Source: Morchella semilibera
Taxonomy: Eukaryota > Ascomycota > Pezizomycetes > Pezizales > Morchellaceae
DNA: 64,000 bases
Assembly (NCBI GenBank): GCA_009192285.1
Contig: CM018610.1
Location: 544,751-608,750, forward strand
Reading direction: 5' to 3'
Both the position numbers and the translations under genes were made by a program. The notes below the pieces were generated by a model. That model did no database searches, was not told where the DNA came from, and saw only the letters and a program-made list of their open reading frames with translations. Of this stretch, positions 38,893-50,118 are shown piece after piece; the first letter of the stretch is position 1; each line of letters opens with the position of its first letter.

Positions 38893-41621
38893 TCAGTTTC
38901 CGTCACGACACACAACCGACAATTCAATATCAGTACCCTTCACGTTGACTTCACCGCCCAGACAATTCACCTCTACCGTTTTCTTGATCTCTCCCTGTTT
39001 TTTCCAGTCCGGAATAGCTACTTCAATTGTTTTTCCTTGCAGCGAGTTCACCAAGATAGTCGAACCTTGCTCCCAGTCATACTCCGCAACATCCGTTCGA
39101 TTCCCCATCAATAGTGCCGAACCGGGTCTCAGCAGAACTGGCATTGAGAAGAAGTCGTGCTTCTCCTTAAAGTACCCCGGTCCCTCGCGAATCTTCTTAT
39201 CCAGTAGCCCGTACCATTTCCCCTTTGGTACATAGAACTCCACGTCTCCTTCATCGTTGAAGACAGGTGCAACAAGAAGGTTATCGCCAAGCATGTACTG
39301 TGTGTCGAGGTGCCAGGTGATGGGATCCTCGGGAAACTCGGCAAACATAGGCCGCATCATTGGATGGCCATGGGTATGAGCCTTGATGGCTGCCTCGTAA
39401 AGGTACGGCATTAGGCTGAGTTTGAAGTTGACCCAGTGCTTAAGCACTTTATCTGCCTCGCCGGATTCATCAAGAAGCCATGGTGCCTGGATATCTTCTG
39501 TCAGTCATCTATAATATTGTCGTCTCGGTTTTCAGCTTACCCTAAAGCTCCCACTCCCGTGGAGTCTACTATGACTGCTCATGCACCCAAATGCGATCCA
39601 GCGTTTGAACAAACCTGGGTCCGGCTTCCCCTCAAACCCACCAATGTCATGAGCCCAGTATCCGAACCCACTCAAACCAAGACTCAAACCCCCTCTTAGT
39701 GTCTCTGCCATTGCTTCATAGGTACTCATCGGGTCACCGCCCCAGTGGACGGGGAAACGCTGGCCTCCTGCGGTTGCAGAACGTGCAAATAGCGCGGCGT
39801 TATTAGGACCGAGCCTTTCCTCCAGGACCTCGAATGTGGTTTTGTTATAAAGCTGCGTATAGTAGTTGTGCATGAGTTCTGGGTCTGAGCCATCGTGGTA
39901 TACGACATTCCCTGTTGGGATGCGCTCGCCAAAGTCGGTCTATGATGTCAATGATTGGATTGTCCGGCAACGGGGAAGGGGGACTAACTTTGAAGACATC
40001 GACCCCAAGATCGACCAGATCAGAGAGCTTGCTCTTGTACCATTTACAAGCGGCGGGGTTGGTGAAGTCTACAAGAGCCATTCCCGCTTGCTACTGGATG
40101 TTAACAACACTTTTGGGTGGTGGAGCGTGATAAATACCCAAGCATCGTATTGCCAGACTCCACCATCAGGTCTCTTGATAAAGTACCCCCCCTCAACACC
40201 TTCGTCGAATATCTTACTCTCCTGTGCAATGTAGGAGTTTATCCATACACAAATCTGCAGTGAATGTTAAGACATTGAATGGTATTGATTTAAAGAAATG
40301 GCTTGTAAGGGTACCTTGATCCCTCTATCTTTCAGGCTTTTCAACTGCTTCTTGGCATCGGGGAAATACAATGGATCGAATTCAAAGTCGCACCAATGAA
40401 AGCCTCTCATCCAAAAGCAATCATAATGGAAAACTCCCACGGGGATCTCTCTCTCCTTCATACCCGCTAGAAATGTATCAACAGTAGCCTCGTCGTAATT
40501 GGTCGTAAAACTCGTGCTCAACCAGAGATTGAAGGTCCATGCAGGCACCAGTGCAGGACGCCCGGTAAGAAGCGTGTATCTTGACATGATATCTTTGGGC
40601 GTAGGGCCATATATGAGATACACCGAGAGGGCTTCCCCGGAGACACTAATATTGACACGGGTAGTACGCTCGGATTGTATCTCATATGAGATGAAGGCAG
40701 ACGACGGAACAAAGATTCCGTATCCAGCAGAAGAGAGATAAAAGGGGATATTTTTGTAAGCGAGCTCTGAGGAAGTACCACCGTCCTCATGCCAAAGTTC
40801 TACTGACTATTCATTGTCACTATGTTAGTACATAAACCCGTTGTCAAATATAGAAATTAGAATCCATGTTAAACATGGCAGCTAAATTCACGAAGAAACA
40901 TTTTTAAAACATACCTGCCCATTCTTGATAAACGGTCCGAATCTCTCTCCCAAGCCATATATTTTCTCCCCTACGCCAAGTTGTAGTTGATATGTAAACC
41001 ACCTTTCCCCCTTATCCGGGTCCACGAGCTCCGTATTCGGATGAGCATCCGTCCCTTTTTGGACGTATCCAATGCTTCGCCAACCAAGCTTTGTCAACAG
41101 CTTATCTCCTGCCTTGAAGTCTATATGGAAGGATTTAGGGCGAGTGTTGATGGTCGTTGTGAGCGCTCCTGTAGTGAGCTTTAGTTCACCGTCCGTTTTT
41201 GCCGTAGTGATAGGGTTGACACGCTCCGGAAGACCATCCGGATAGAGCTCAAATCTAGGAGCAATCCCTTTGGTGCGTTGCGCCTTCCAGTGATAAGATG
41301 AGAGCAAGAGAATATCATCGGAAGGTGAAGAGGCTGTGATGGTTAGGGTTGGGTTGTTAAGAGTGTCGCCACGGTGATTAATTGCTCGTGAGGACTAGTT
41401 TTAAGTTTTATATATTAATATTTTGCGACTCCTCAATTGAATTATATACATCGACATAAACCATCAATTCTGTCGTCTTATGATGCATAAATGGCAAGGG
41501 GAATATATACCGCAACTGTCCGGATAGATTCTGGCAATGCTTCCGCCTTGACGGATTCAGTAGCCCAGCGGATTATGGTGTCGGGTGTGGCATGCCACAT
41601 CCCCTTTGAGAATTTGACCAT
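38893..41621 (-). CDS. GH31 alpha-xylosidase, YicI-like, intracellular
   Basis: Seven exons (41621-41511, 41394-40915, 40806-40315, 40254-40138, 40090-39989, 39939-39541, 39486-38893), all in phase 0, give 2295 nt (764 aa), against about 770 aa for bacterial YicI. Catalytic marks: nucleophile Asp in KTDFGERIPTG (D436) and acid/base Asp in FPVHWGGD (D503). Also present are the substrate-binding HYDCFWMRGFHWCDFEFD block and GGLSLGLSGFGYWAHDIGGF, which together are specific to the alpha-xylosidase branch of GH31. The enzyme releases alpha-1,6-xylose from xyloglucan oligosaccharides such as isoprimeverose. The N-terminus (MVKFSKGMWH) is not a signal peptide, so it should act inside the cell and needs substrate import, which fits the divergent MFS gene. 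The start is fixed by homology-like MxKFxxGxW at the first exon. Confidence 0.94.
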
Positions 41622-42865
41622 GATGAGGTATAAGAGATTTGAATGATGGTTGATAGAATTAAGTATTGGGTGCAGCAGGCGGTTATATACACCATTGGGG
41701 GGACTGTGGGCGCTGCTTAACCTTTGTTTCCCTCTGGCAAACAATTCGAACCTTTATCCTGATTAGAACGGCCCCATGATAAGATTGATGTCCATAGTGA
41801 GGGGTTCTTCTCATTGGACAAACAGGAGTTTGAAAAAGCAAATTTAAATGCGATAGCCTTTGGCTGCAGCTGGGGAAGCGGAACAAAATATCCTAATCTT
41901 GATTAGAGTCTTTTAGCCATCAACGAACAAAAAATTATTTATTCCCAAGACTTCCAAGACATGCAAGTTGGATGCAAGTAGGATGTGATATAATATTTTC
42001 AAGTACAGGACTTAAACATATGCATGGAGATATATTCAATCCTTATGCCTATGATTTCCTTCTCAGAGTACTTGTGAGTCCCTATGCGGGCCAGGGGGCA
42101 AACGCATGCAGCATGGTCTTGGGAATTAATAATTTTTTGTTTGTTGCCTTTCTACACCCGTGGCTAAAAGTCTCTATTGCTAAAAGCTCAATCGCGGGGT
42201 TCGAGTCAATCGATGCTAAACCGAACCAACTCATGATATATTCCATCATCATACAGAATTATCCAAATAGGTTAAAAGGATAAATGTGAGACGGCTTTCG
42301 CTATCAATTCCCCGATGAGCCGACTCCCAGGTTTGGTTGTTTCGACTTGCCAAGGCCCTCGTTTCTAGGCATACCCCGCAGTAGGTAAACATTGATTGAG
42401 GAGGATGTACTGAAGATCCGGCTCTCAAAAACATGCTATCCCTGTAGTTTCCCCAGACTACTAAAGTACGTCCCCATAAATTCTACCCCCCCCGCATTGC
42501 AGTCCTTCTGGATTATTTGCCGTATATATATATGGATATATATGTGGGCTACCCGCTTAGATACCTTTAGGAGCCCCGGCTTATATTTAATTCTGAGAGA
42601 GTTAGCGTCTATTGTGTGCGAAGGGCCCTAACTATTTGAAGCACTGGTATATTTTTCATGATATTTGAGATATTTCGAATATTTACCGGCCTATTGTTCG
42701 GAGAAACCTACGCCCGTACAGTGCACAATATCTATTGACCACTCAAATATCTCCACCGTCTAATCACACGATCCGGATTAGGTTCAGGATTGAAGCCTAT
42801 TAATATTTGGCTTGATATTCATTGATCTGGACCACTCAGTTTGAAGGTTAATTAAAGTGATTGAA
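41622..42865. promoter_or_regulatory. Divergent promoter with two XlnR-type GGCTAAA sites
   Basis: The 1244 bp between the alpha-xylosidase and sugar transporter start codons holds GGCTAAA on the minus strand (41912-41918) and on the plus strand (42172-42178). GGCTAAA is the classic XlnR/XYR1 xylanolytic activator site; about 0.15 copies would be expected by chance in this length on both strands. CreA-like SYGGRG matches occur at 41870-41875 (CTGGGG) and 42194-42199 (GCGGGG). The sites are seen; their use is inferred. Confidence 0.5.
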
Positions 42866-44789
42866 ATGGCGGACCATCAAAAAAAGATCAATCTCTATAC
42901 CTGGGGTGTCTCTACATTTGCCGCTGTAAGTGCCAATATCAACCACAGCCCCCACCTCTAACATATTGCAGGTGGGCTCTCTCCTCTATGGAATCGATTC
43001 TGGTATCATTTCCACTACTATCGCGCAAGATACCTTCTTGGAATATTTTGCGCCATTTGACCGTGAGTCCTCCCCTCCAATGGTTGAAGAACTAATTACT
43101 TATATCCATCGATATTCTCCAGCGTCCATTAAAGGTGCTGTCGTATCTACCTTCGGCGGTGGTTCCTTCTTTGGTGTCTTAGTGGCCGGATGGTCAGCCG
43201 ATAGGTTTGGTATTTTGAGGCAGTCCTAATAATTACTTAGCTTCCGTCCACTAAGTTTGTAGGTCGTAAGAGGACCATACAATTTGCTTCTCTCGTTGCT
43301 TTGATCTCGGGAATTATACAAGCGGCTGCAGTAAATGTAGCAATGCTGATCGTAGGCCGAGTCCTCGGAGGATTTGCTGTTGGAGTAATGAGTATTCAAT
43401 CCACACTACCCCCCCTATTAGTTAGTAGACGCTTATATTGCTTTACAGACTTGACCATCCCGATCTATAACAGTGAGATTGCACCGCCTGCTAAAAGAGG
43501 CATGGTGACAGGTCTCCATGCCCAATTTGTGGGTTTCGGCTTTGCGGCCGCAAATGTAAAGCCAATCTTCTATGGCTCTAAACATCGCAATAAACTAATT
43601 AAATATGACAGTGGATCGGATTTGCGTCCGGCTATGCCAGCGGCTCTTTTAAATGGCGTTTCCCTCTGGCGTTCCAGTGCGTCCCTGCACTCATCCTGCT
43701 CCTAGGAAGCTTCTGGCTCCCTTTCTCACCTCGATGGCTATTGGAGCGCGAACGTGACGAGGAAGCATTCTCAATCTTAAAACGTCTCTATGCCGGCAGT
43801 GGGCATGATGAGGTTGGGTTGCGTGAAGAGTTTGCTAGGATGAGAGAGCAGATTAGGTATGATAATGCGGTAAACGTGAGGAGTGTGAAGGAACTTGTGA
43901 CGAAGAAGAGTTATCGGAAAAGATTGGCACTAGCCATTGCAGTACAGGTATTTACGCAGTTGAGCGGTAGGTATCCTTTATAGAGACTATGTGCGCTGCT
44001 GTGGCTAACTCGAGGTACGCAGGTATTAATGTAATTAATTGTAAGTTTCCTTATCCATCGTGGAGCTCTAAACCTCGTCAAATTAGCTAATGACAAACAA
44101 AAAGATTACCAGACTGATCTTTATAAATCTGTTGGGATAACTGGACACACCGTCAATCTCCTTGCTGGCTGTTACGGGATGGTTGGACCGCTCGCCAACG
44201 TACTGCTTCTTTCTCTCTACCCTTCCCATAGTATCGCTAACATCAAGCCTAGATTTTCTGTCTTCTGTACGTCGACACCTGGGGCCGCAGAAAGACCTTG
44301 TACATTACCGGCCTTATAATGTCCATAGATATGGCGCTCATAATGTCTCTCACGGCCGCCTACGCCACCGGTACCAACCGCGTAGGCCAAGGCTTTACCA
44401 TCGCCTTCATATTTCTCTTCTCAATCATATACTCCATGGGCTTCAACAGCATTCACATCATCTACGTCCCCGAGATTCTTAACCAGGCCATCCGCGCACA
44501 GGGCAGCAGCGTGTCAATTATGTGCAATGTTCTCATCAACATCCTCTTCAACCAGGTCTCGCCCATCGCGTTTTCAAACATCGGATGGAGGTATTACAGT
44601 GTATTTATAGCGACAAATATTCTTGGGGCGGTGGTCATATTTAGTTGGTTCCCGGAGACCAAGGGTAGGAGTTTGGAAGAGATGGGGGCGCTGTTTGGAG
44701 ATGAGGTCGTGGTGGAGAGTGATGTAGTTGCAGCAAAGTTGGCGGCAGAGGATGATGAGATTGCTGGTAGTGCAAGGAGGCGGACATGA
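42866..44789 (+). CDS. MFS sugar transporter next to alpha-xylosidase
   Basis: Nine exons (42866-42925, 42972-43062, 43123-43209, 43263-43391, 43449-43555, 43612-43966, 44023-44040, 44105-44199, 44253-44789) join to 1479 nt (492 aa). Sugar porter marks: YGIDSGIIS in TM1, GWSADRFGRKR in loop 2-3, GRVLGGFAVGVMN, IYNSEIAPPAKRG, PFSPRWLLERERDEEA after TM6, QLSGINVINYYQT in TM7, VDTWGRRKT in loop 8-9, and WFPETKGRSLEEM near the end. Exon 7 is a microexon of 18 nt encoding the core of the conserved TM7 motif; without it the motif and frame break. Divergent arrangement with an intracellular alpha-xylosidase points to uptake of xylose-containing oligosaccharides, but substrate specificity is inference. 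Confidence 0.9.
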
Positions 44790-45840
44790 ATTAAGACAGG
44801 GTAAATATGGGACATATACTTACTATGTAGCTTCAACATGCATGAGTTACGGATTGACGAACCAATTGAGGTATATTTAAGGTTTTCTGGCCTGAGTGAG
44901 AATGGCTTCGTGTCCCAGACACAGGGCCCAAGACATGGGTTATCATGATCAATAACGGGAGAATATAAGTTCTCACGTATACTCTATAACCGAATTGGGT
45001 ATTTAAGTCCATTATATCGTGACTTAGTAGTTGGAATCCGCCTCATATTCTATCACTCGTTCATACGACATCACTCGATCCTTAGTCTACACAGAGAGAG
45101 AGAACGAGTATAGTGGAGTTCAATGGGCAAAGGTAGTGACTAGACCACAGTAGACAAGAGGCAAAACAGAGATTAAGTCTCGAGACAGGGAAACTCTACT
45201 ATCCTTAGCGAAACCAGGTATTACACCTGGCTAATATAAAGGAATAACAAGTTTTTAGTAGTAGAGATTGTTATATCTAGATCTGTATTAGCATACAACT
45301 ACAAAAATCATTGAAATGGGACATCCTTGTGCCAATGGCAGCCCTCGTATGGTTTTTTTATTCCGTTTCAGATACATGCATATTTCTATCTCACATCTAA
45401 CTCCTAATCTCAAAAGACTTGTTTATATGTGATATGGCAAAACTAACTTAAGATCGTCTTCAAAGTGCCCAAGGTCAAGCTGGAGAATTAGTGGAGTGAG
45501 CGAAGAGGAGAGAGAACGGGAAAAGGAGTATAGCCGAGCTTAAAAGAGAGTGACTATAAGGCGGAAACCGAAACGGAGCGAGAATGTAATGTGCGGGGTA
45601 GTTCTGGGGTTGTGTGATGGAGAATTAACCCTTCGACCGGTTGGTCAACCAGTCGAATATCACCAGTCACGAGAATCAACTCTAAAAAAGTGACTTTCTT
45701 GACATATGCTTACTGATAAATGCTCTTAAAGCTGAGACTACAGAAATACGACTGAAATACCACCTGCTCTGTCGGCTTTGACAGAAAAAAAAGGGCAATG
45801 GTGGTAATTCCTAGGCCAGAAAGCAAAAGAAAACAAAAGA
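44790..45840. other. Intergenic, no gene recognised
   Basis: No coding potential is seen between the sugar transporter stop and the first 5S-type gene. Sequence is AT-rich with several short A runs; the (A)8 near 45784 and TTTT blocks on the minus strand lie just downstream of the 5S copy. Confidence 0.5.
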
Positions 45841-45957
45841 GTTCGGTACCCAGGATTCCCGTATGGTCACCCACTACAGTACTGACTAGGCGATACGATG
45901 ATTGTGTATGGCAGAGCGGACGGGATGCCCAATTTTCATCGTTCTATGACCGAACAC
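45841..45957 (-). rRNA. 5S rRNA, divergent copy
   Basis: 117 bp, the same length as the copy at 62794-62910 and differing at about a dozen sites, mostly C/T and G/A. The conserved core GGGCATCCCGTCCGCTCTGCC and the GGGTGACCAT...CGGGAATCC arm are kept. Terminal stem GUUCGGU/ACCGAAC pairs exactly. Helix II changes from ACGGCG/CGCCGU to ACGAUG/CAUCGU and helix IV from GCA/UGC to GUA/UAC, so pairing is preserved by compensating changes. TTTT terminators follow at once on the minus strand. It is therefore probably a functional variant rather than a dead copy. Confidence 0.8.
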
Positions 45958-46485
45958 GCTTGAGTACTTTGTTTTTTCCTACTTAGACCAAAAGATAAGC
46001 GTCCTTGGACATGCCTATCATCGATATCCGCAGTACTAGTTTTTGAACAACGAAAAAACAGTACCCGACGCGACCCAAACCCACTGCTCCCCGAGAGGGA
46101 CCTACACTGTAAGCCAAGTCCTTCCTTCAAAATCGTTCATCATAGCTGTACATTGGTTTAGCCCTAAAAACCCTAGCTAGCCCTGTCTAGCCCGGATTTG
46201 GTAGCGTTTTTTGCGCATTATATTACATGCAAGCAAAGGAGACGCACTTTAGGTATCGATTCTTCAGGACGTCGGCTGTCGGCGAATTCACTTGGTCGGG
46301 CGGCAATGCCCTACTACTTCCCGTCGGACTATTACAGATTAATAGGTGGATCCTCCAATAAGCAATTTAAGTTGTAACTCCTCTACCATGATTCAATCTG
46401 ACACCAGGGCACCAGGGAAAAAAGGGACTCCGTAGTTGAGTTTTAAGGTGGTTTTGCCAACAAATTGGCAAAAGTGATGGTTTGA

Positions 46486-46594
46486 GTTCAGTACCCAGGA
46501 TTCTCACCTTGATACATACCGACTAAGCGATATGTTGCTTTTGTATGGCAGAGCTAACGGGATGCCCAACTTTCAACATTCTATGACTGAACAC
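46486..46594 (-). pseudogene. 5S rRNA-like copy with 8 nt missing
   Basis: 109 bp. The core GGGCATCCCGTTAGCTCTGCC and both ends of a 5S gene are present. The terminal stem (GUUCAGU/ACUGAAC) and helix II (AUGUUG/CAACAU) differ from the other copies but still pair. About 8 nt of the helix IV hairpin are missing, so a normal 5S fold is unlikely. It lies 530 bp from the copy at 45841 in the same orientation. It is most likely a pseudogene, or a 5S-derived Pol III transcript. Confidence 0.7.
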
Positions 46595-48014
46595 GCGGGT
46601 GTTGGAACTTTTTGCAACTTTGAAACCTTGGGGCGGAGGTGTTTCAATCGTAGAACCGTCCCGCTTTGGGCGAGGTCCTATGTTGCAGAATCGGCCAAGC
46701 AAGAGCTCAATTGACGCTGAAAGGAGATGTTGGAGTTATAGGATCACTCTAGTCTTCCGGTCTCGCCGCAGCCCAGGGCTAGGGCCGGGGCAGGTTTATA
46801 CATGTTTTAGATATCCTTAGCTTCCAAAGGAAATCTGTTTGCACTGCAGACGGCCGATTGACCTTTTAGTCTCAAACTGGGCTGGCTATGGCTATCAACT
46901 AGAAAAGTCTATAGTGAATTGAACCTACCAAACCACTCTTGAAACAATCTTGCACAGAACCGACGAACCACCGGCAATTAACACTCCCTCTAAACGTAGT
47001 AGAAAAAGATATGCCGAAAACAGCAAAACATACACAAGCATTACATCATCCGTATAGATAACAATAAGGATAAGCGAGATGTATTAAATCCTTCCTCCTA
47101 ATATTACCTGATTTTAAAACTTTAATAAGAATTGCATGTAGTCATGAACCTAACATCGGATGACATTCCAGTGTTGCCCGGTTCACACCGACAGCCCAAT
47201 ATTGTATGTTGGGGCATGATAAAGACTCTATTTATCCATATATCTAAGGTTAAAAGAATATACTCCATCCCGGGTAGTGGGCTACCTATTACGTCGACTC
47301 ATATCACATTGGTCTCGATCTCGTCATAGCCTAGCATATACCAGGGCCTTGAAAACTTTGGATTCGGACTATACAAGCTTCCCGCATAATACCAACCTCT
47401 CATCTACCGAAAAGCTCAAACTGAAAGCCATAACCCAAGTTCACCCTTCACACGTACGATTATCAGCAAAGTAATCAACACTCTACCCCAGTTCTCGGAA
47501 AGCCCGGCCGGCAGGTCATCGACAGGGCCCGCGATCACGGTCTCTAGGAGCTTATGCCCGACGATCTTCAATTTGTGAGTTTAGCGAAGCTTCGGGACCG
47601 GAAACGACTACTCCCTTCTGCAACTTATGTGAAAAAGGTAGGTGGAGTCAGTTGATTGCGTCATGGACCGTCACTCGGTGCCGTGCATCCGCCATTGCAT
47701 TGATCAACAAGCTGAACAGCTAATAAAACTGAGTGATCAACTCCCTATCATACCACATTGACTGAGAGTTGCGTATTATGAACTCTTACCAAGGCCATAT
47801 TCTAATCCGCCGTAACCCAAGCTAACAAACTAATCAAACCAGCAGGCATGCCTTAGCACTAACAACTATTCTCCAAGCCAGGTATATCATAAAGTTCTTA
47901 TCAATGGAATCCAAGACACACACATCCACATCCCCCTTTACCAACATCACCACAAAGATAATCTCCCCCCCACAAGTACACTAAGCGAGGACCTTCGTAA
48001 GCGCTCACGGCTTG

Positions 48015-48127
48015 TACAGCGGTAGGTAATAAGTGATGGAACACAGTGATGCCTGTTTTGGTAAAACGCCACCAACATTTGGCGTTTGTACCTCAGGGCG
48101 TTCCATCACTTATTACCTGTCGCTGTA
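48015..48127. mobile_element. 113 bp MITE with TA target site, copy 2
   Basis: Reverse complement of the element at 27344-27456, of identical length and differing at about four positions. It is flanked by TA on both sides, with the same terminal repeat (CAGCGGTAGGTAATAAGTGA left; CAGCGACAGGTAATAAGTGA from the right). Low divergence implies recent activity driven by a transposase elsewhere. Confidence 0.85.
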
Positions 48128-48350
48128 CACCAGCGCCTCGGTTAGGTACGAGTCTGGCCCTTAGACAGGGCAGGGTCTTAGTTCTTGCGGAAATGATGGT
48201 CTTAAATTCCGTGGGGCGCCAATTGAAGGCGTCCATGCAAGCCCGTTTGATCGATCGTGTATTATGTAGTGGTACGCATACTCTACTCATACTGATTGCG
48301 TTCCTAGTCTGATGGCGCAATCTAATATTGCTACTGCATAGACATATAGG

Positions 48351-48408
48351 CAGGCTCTAGAGGGGGCCAGGCTCTAGAGGGGGCCAGGCTCTAGAGGGGG
48401 CCAGGCTC
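48351..48408. repeat. 17 bp tandem repeat, 3.4 copies
   Basis: CAGGCTCTAGAGGGGGC is repeated three times without a mismatch, followed by a partial fourth copy. It resembles the TCTAGAAGGCTC blocks of the array at the start of the window only in the CTCTAGA core. Confidence 0.85.
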
Positions 48409-48922
48409 GTACGTAGTACTAATCTAGGCTCTGTGGGAATGGAGGCGTACTATGCTTGAGCTGTTATCATGGAATTTATCAAACCCACGACTTGTGTCCG
48501 CACTGGTCTGGTCCTGGTGTGTGTACATGGTGGCTGCTGTTGAATGACCCTTTGTGTTGATAACTTGTAAGTCCTTGATAATGAATGATGCGTGTGCACC
48601 TTTCTGTAGCAATTGTTACTGCCTGGTAGACAGATTTGGTATAATATAATTTCTTCTGTGACTATCGCGACTACGAGCTCTTTGGTAAAGGAGGTACAAT
48701 ATGTAGTACTGTTATAATCACTTTTAGGGTAGTGTATATTATGTGGGCAATTGCTTATGTGCCTTCCTCCGGTATCAGAATTGTCTGAATTGTAGCGCGA
48801 TATCTATCTATCTATAGCTACTTATAGATACAAGTATCAATTGTAGTTTTCTGTCACCTCGGCCGGGGCATCTCCCCGCATGCCACCGCCGCTCGTCGCC
48901 CACTCACACCCTTCCAGGCCGG

Positions 48923-50118
48923 CTAACCACCCAACACATCCCTCAGCGCCCCCGCATCTACCCCCACAACCCGCAAATACTCCTCCACGCCCCCCCACTT
49001 CTCCCGTAAAAACTCCTCAACCTCCTTCACCAGCCCCTTCGGTGTCCCCGCATACTCCGCCCCCAGTCCCACATCCACCATCTCCTTCACCATCTCCTCT
49101 CGCACTGCGCTGAGCCCCTCCCACGACATCTCGTACTCCTTCTGGATGCCGGGGACGGATGCGTCCAGGAGGAGGAGTAGGAGGATGCTGATTAGCCCCG
49201 TGCGGTCTTTGCCCTGCGTGCAGTGAACAAGAACAGGGTAGGAGGAGGGCGTGGAGAGGAGCGTTAGTGTCTATGTACGTATAGGTTAATAGGGGCTCGG
49301 AAGCGCTGGGGAGAAAAGGGGGGGGGGGGGGGCGGGTAGAGACAGACCTCTCCAATCTCCACCTGGCAGTGCTCCAGAGAGTCTTTACAGAGTCCGACAA
49401 GCCCGCGCGGGCGAAGAACCTTACGGCCCAATATCGCGATTGCGGCGATGCGGAACTGGAAGATGAATAGGACTACAAAGCATCTATTGCTCAAGAAGCC
49501 CGTAAATATACAAGACCACCTATAATAAAGAGAGCTTGGCGGGGAGATCCTACAGTAGGTCCCACCACCCCAGCTTCTTCAAAAGAGCAAGCTCAAAACG
49601 GCGGCCGACGAAGTTTATCTTTACAGTATTTGCGCTCTGCAGCGGGGCGACCGGGTGGCCAAGAGCGCGGGACTGCTTGATATGTTCTGATCTATAATCA
49701 TGTATGTCTAGCTATCAGCAGACTGCGCATGATCTGATGTGACCCTATGCTACCGGCGGGTGTATACGTACTTTGTGCGCAAGTCTATAACCGTACGGAT
49801 CCCATACTGATCAATGAGGCGCCGGCGGTCGTCAGCTGTTGCCTCGTCTGTTAATTACTGTTAGCGGATAGATGCCAGTGATAATTAGTTCTGCAGGGCG
49901 GGGAGGGGCATACCTGGGCGGCCAGAGCGGTAGAGCATGTGCGGCTTCATGATCCTACATTTGAAAAAATAGGGTTAGGGTGGCTGCATTCCAGAGAGAG
50001 GACATATATACCGTTTTCTGTCATGACTATTAATGGTACTGCCGATATCGCGGAAGTTATGGAGTGCCTGAAATGTTCTCTGGGAAGGGGGAATAATATC
50101 CGGTGTGGGAATAGTCAT
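48923..50118 (-). CDS. Tyrosine/serine phosphatase (Y_phosphatase3 type)
   Basis: Six exons (50118-50012, 49954-49914, 49847-49772, 49691-49554, 49483-49348, 49270-48923) join to 846 nt (281 aa). The family N-terminus NFRDIGSTIN leads to IMKPHMLYRSGRPDEAT, then IDQYGIRTVIDLRTKSEH. The catalytic P-loop is HCTQGKDRTG with nucleophile Cys near 183 and Arg near 189. This is the PF13350 group of atypical dual-specificity phosphatases found in fungi and bacteria; physiological substrates are generally unknown. No signal peptide; a short hydrophobic run (CFVVLFIFQF) precedes the P-loop by about 60 residues and is part of the usual fold. The last exon is GC-rich with Leu/Val/Glu helices. A G run in the last intron (49318-49332) is a likely sequencing weak point. 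Confidence 0.92.

Larger units (their letters stand above)
46595..48922. other. Intergenic with MITE and 17 bp tandem repeat
   Basis: No protein gene is recognisable. The second MITE copy (48015-48127) and a 17 bp tandem repeat (48351-48408) lie here. (TATC)n-like bases occur near 48805. Confidence 0.5.

Noticed and set aside
45841-46594. RIP as the cause of the 5S differences
   Set aside because: Most changes are C/T and G/A, but they fall as compensated base pairs, which RIP would not produce.
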